A stretch of 6,220 nt of DNA from Nitrospirota bacterium (GTDB lineage Bacteria > Nitrospirota > Thermodesulfovibrionia > Thermodesulfovibrionales > UBA6898). Shown one piece after another: positions 6,164 through 6,220 of the stretch (within the stretch, counting starts at the first letter, position 1; the number at the start of each line of letters is the position of its first letter). The notes under the pieces are model-generated. The model worked only from the letters and a program-made list of their open reading frames with translations, was not told the DNA's origin and ran no database searches. The stretch is taken from contig JAOUFP010000189.1 of the NCBI GenBank assembly GCA_029858145.1, positions 1-6,220 on the forward strand, given 5' to 3'. A program made the translations under genes and the position numbers.

Positions 6164-6220
6164 ACTCTCCTCCTTACCGCAGGAAATTCACTGGTGATTT
6201 TCTCTTCTCACCGCATTAGA
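6164..6220 (-). other. Leader or end of an upstream gene; no promoter recognised
   Basis: Only 57 bases precede the first complete gene. No convincing -35/-10 pair or ECF-type promoter is seen. On the minus strand one frame stays open from the window edge (6220) for ten codons, reading SNAVRRENHQ, to a TGA at 6188-6190. The other two frames stop within four codons. This could be the tail of an upstream gene, for example a sigma factor, ending 24 bp before the ATG, but ten codons are too few to prove it. Confidence 0.25.
6169..6174 (-). promoter_or_regulatory. Strong ribosome binding site of the zinc-finger gene
   Basis: On the minus strand the bases read TAAGGAGGAGAGT directly before the ATG at 6163. 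The AGGAGG core sits 5 nt from the start codon. It is the strongest Shine-Dalgarno match in the window and fixes the start of this gene. Confidence 0.8.

Noticed and set aside
1..6220. tRNA, rRNA, CRISPR array, transposon ends or attachment sites
   Set aside because: None was recognised by eye; nearly every base belongs to one of four long minus-strand genes.

Overview
All convincing genes in this window lie on the minus strand and read right to left as one compact, apparently co-transcribed block of four genes. The gaps between them are 17, 5 and 30 bp, and no terminator-like structure is visible in any gap. The host is a Gram-negative, two-membrane bacterium: one product is an outer-membrane beta-barrel with a signal peptide and a C-terminal phenylalanine, and another is a signal-peptide protein ending in a CsgG-type domain. 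Base composition is moderately GC-rich. The style (class III cyclase and CHAT fusions, envelope proteins with TPR, Ig-like and CsgG domains) would fit Nitrospirota or a deltaproteobacterial-type lineage. That taxonomic guess is inference only.

Layout in transcription order: (1) 6163-5522, a 213-residue protein with an anti-sigma-type zinc finger (H32, C36, C39) and a C-terminal beta-rich domain; (2) 5504-2787, a 905-residue protein fusing a class III nucleotidyl cyclase with all six canonical catalytic positions, a CHAT caspase-like protease with a His/Cys dyad, one transmembrane helix, and a periplasmic CsgG/FlgO-like plus FlgT-C-like tail; (3) 2781-1438, a 447-residue FadL/OmpP1/PorV-type outer-membrane barrel; (4) 1407 to beyond base 1, an exported protein with TPR-like helices, three Ig-like domains and the start of a CsgG-like domain, cut by the window edge.

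The most interesting point is the combined architecture. A membrane-anchored enzyme has cyclase and protease modules on the cytoplasmic side and a CsgG-like module outside. It is encoded with a possible zinc-finger regulator upstream and with an outer-membrane porin and a second CsgG-like exported protein downstream. A reasonable hypothesis is an envelope-to-cytoplasm signalling system in which periplasmic assemblies control cyclic nucleotide production and/or a proteolytic switch, perhaps acting on the zinc-finger protein. The domains can be read from the sequence; the pathway is inferred. No tRNA, rRNA, CRISPR array, insertion sequence or attachment site was recognised.
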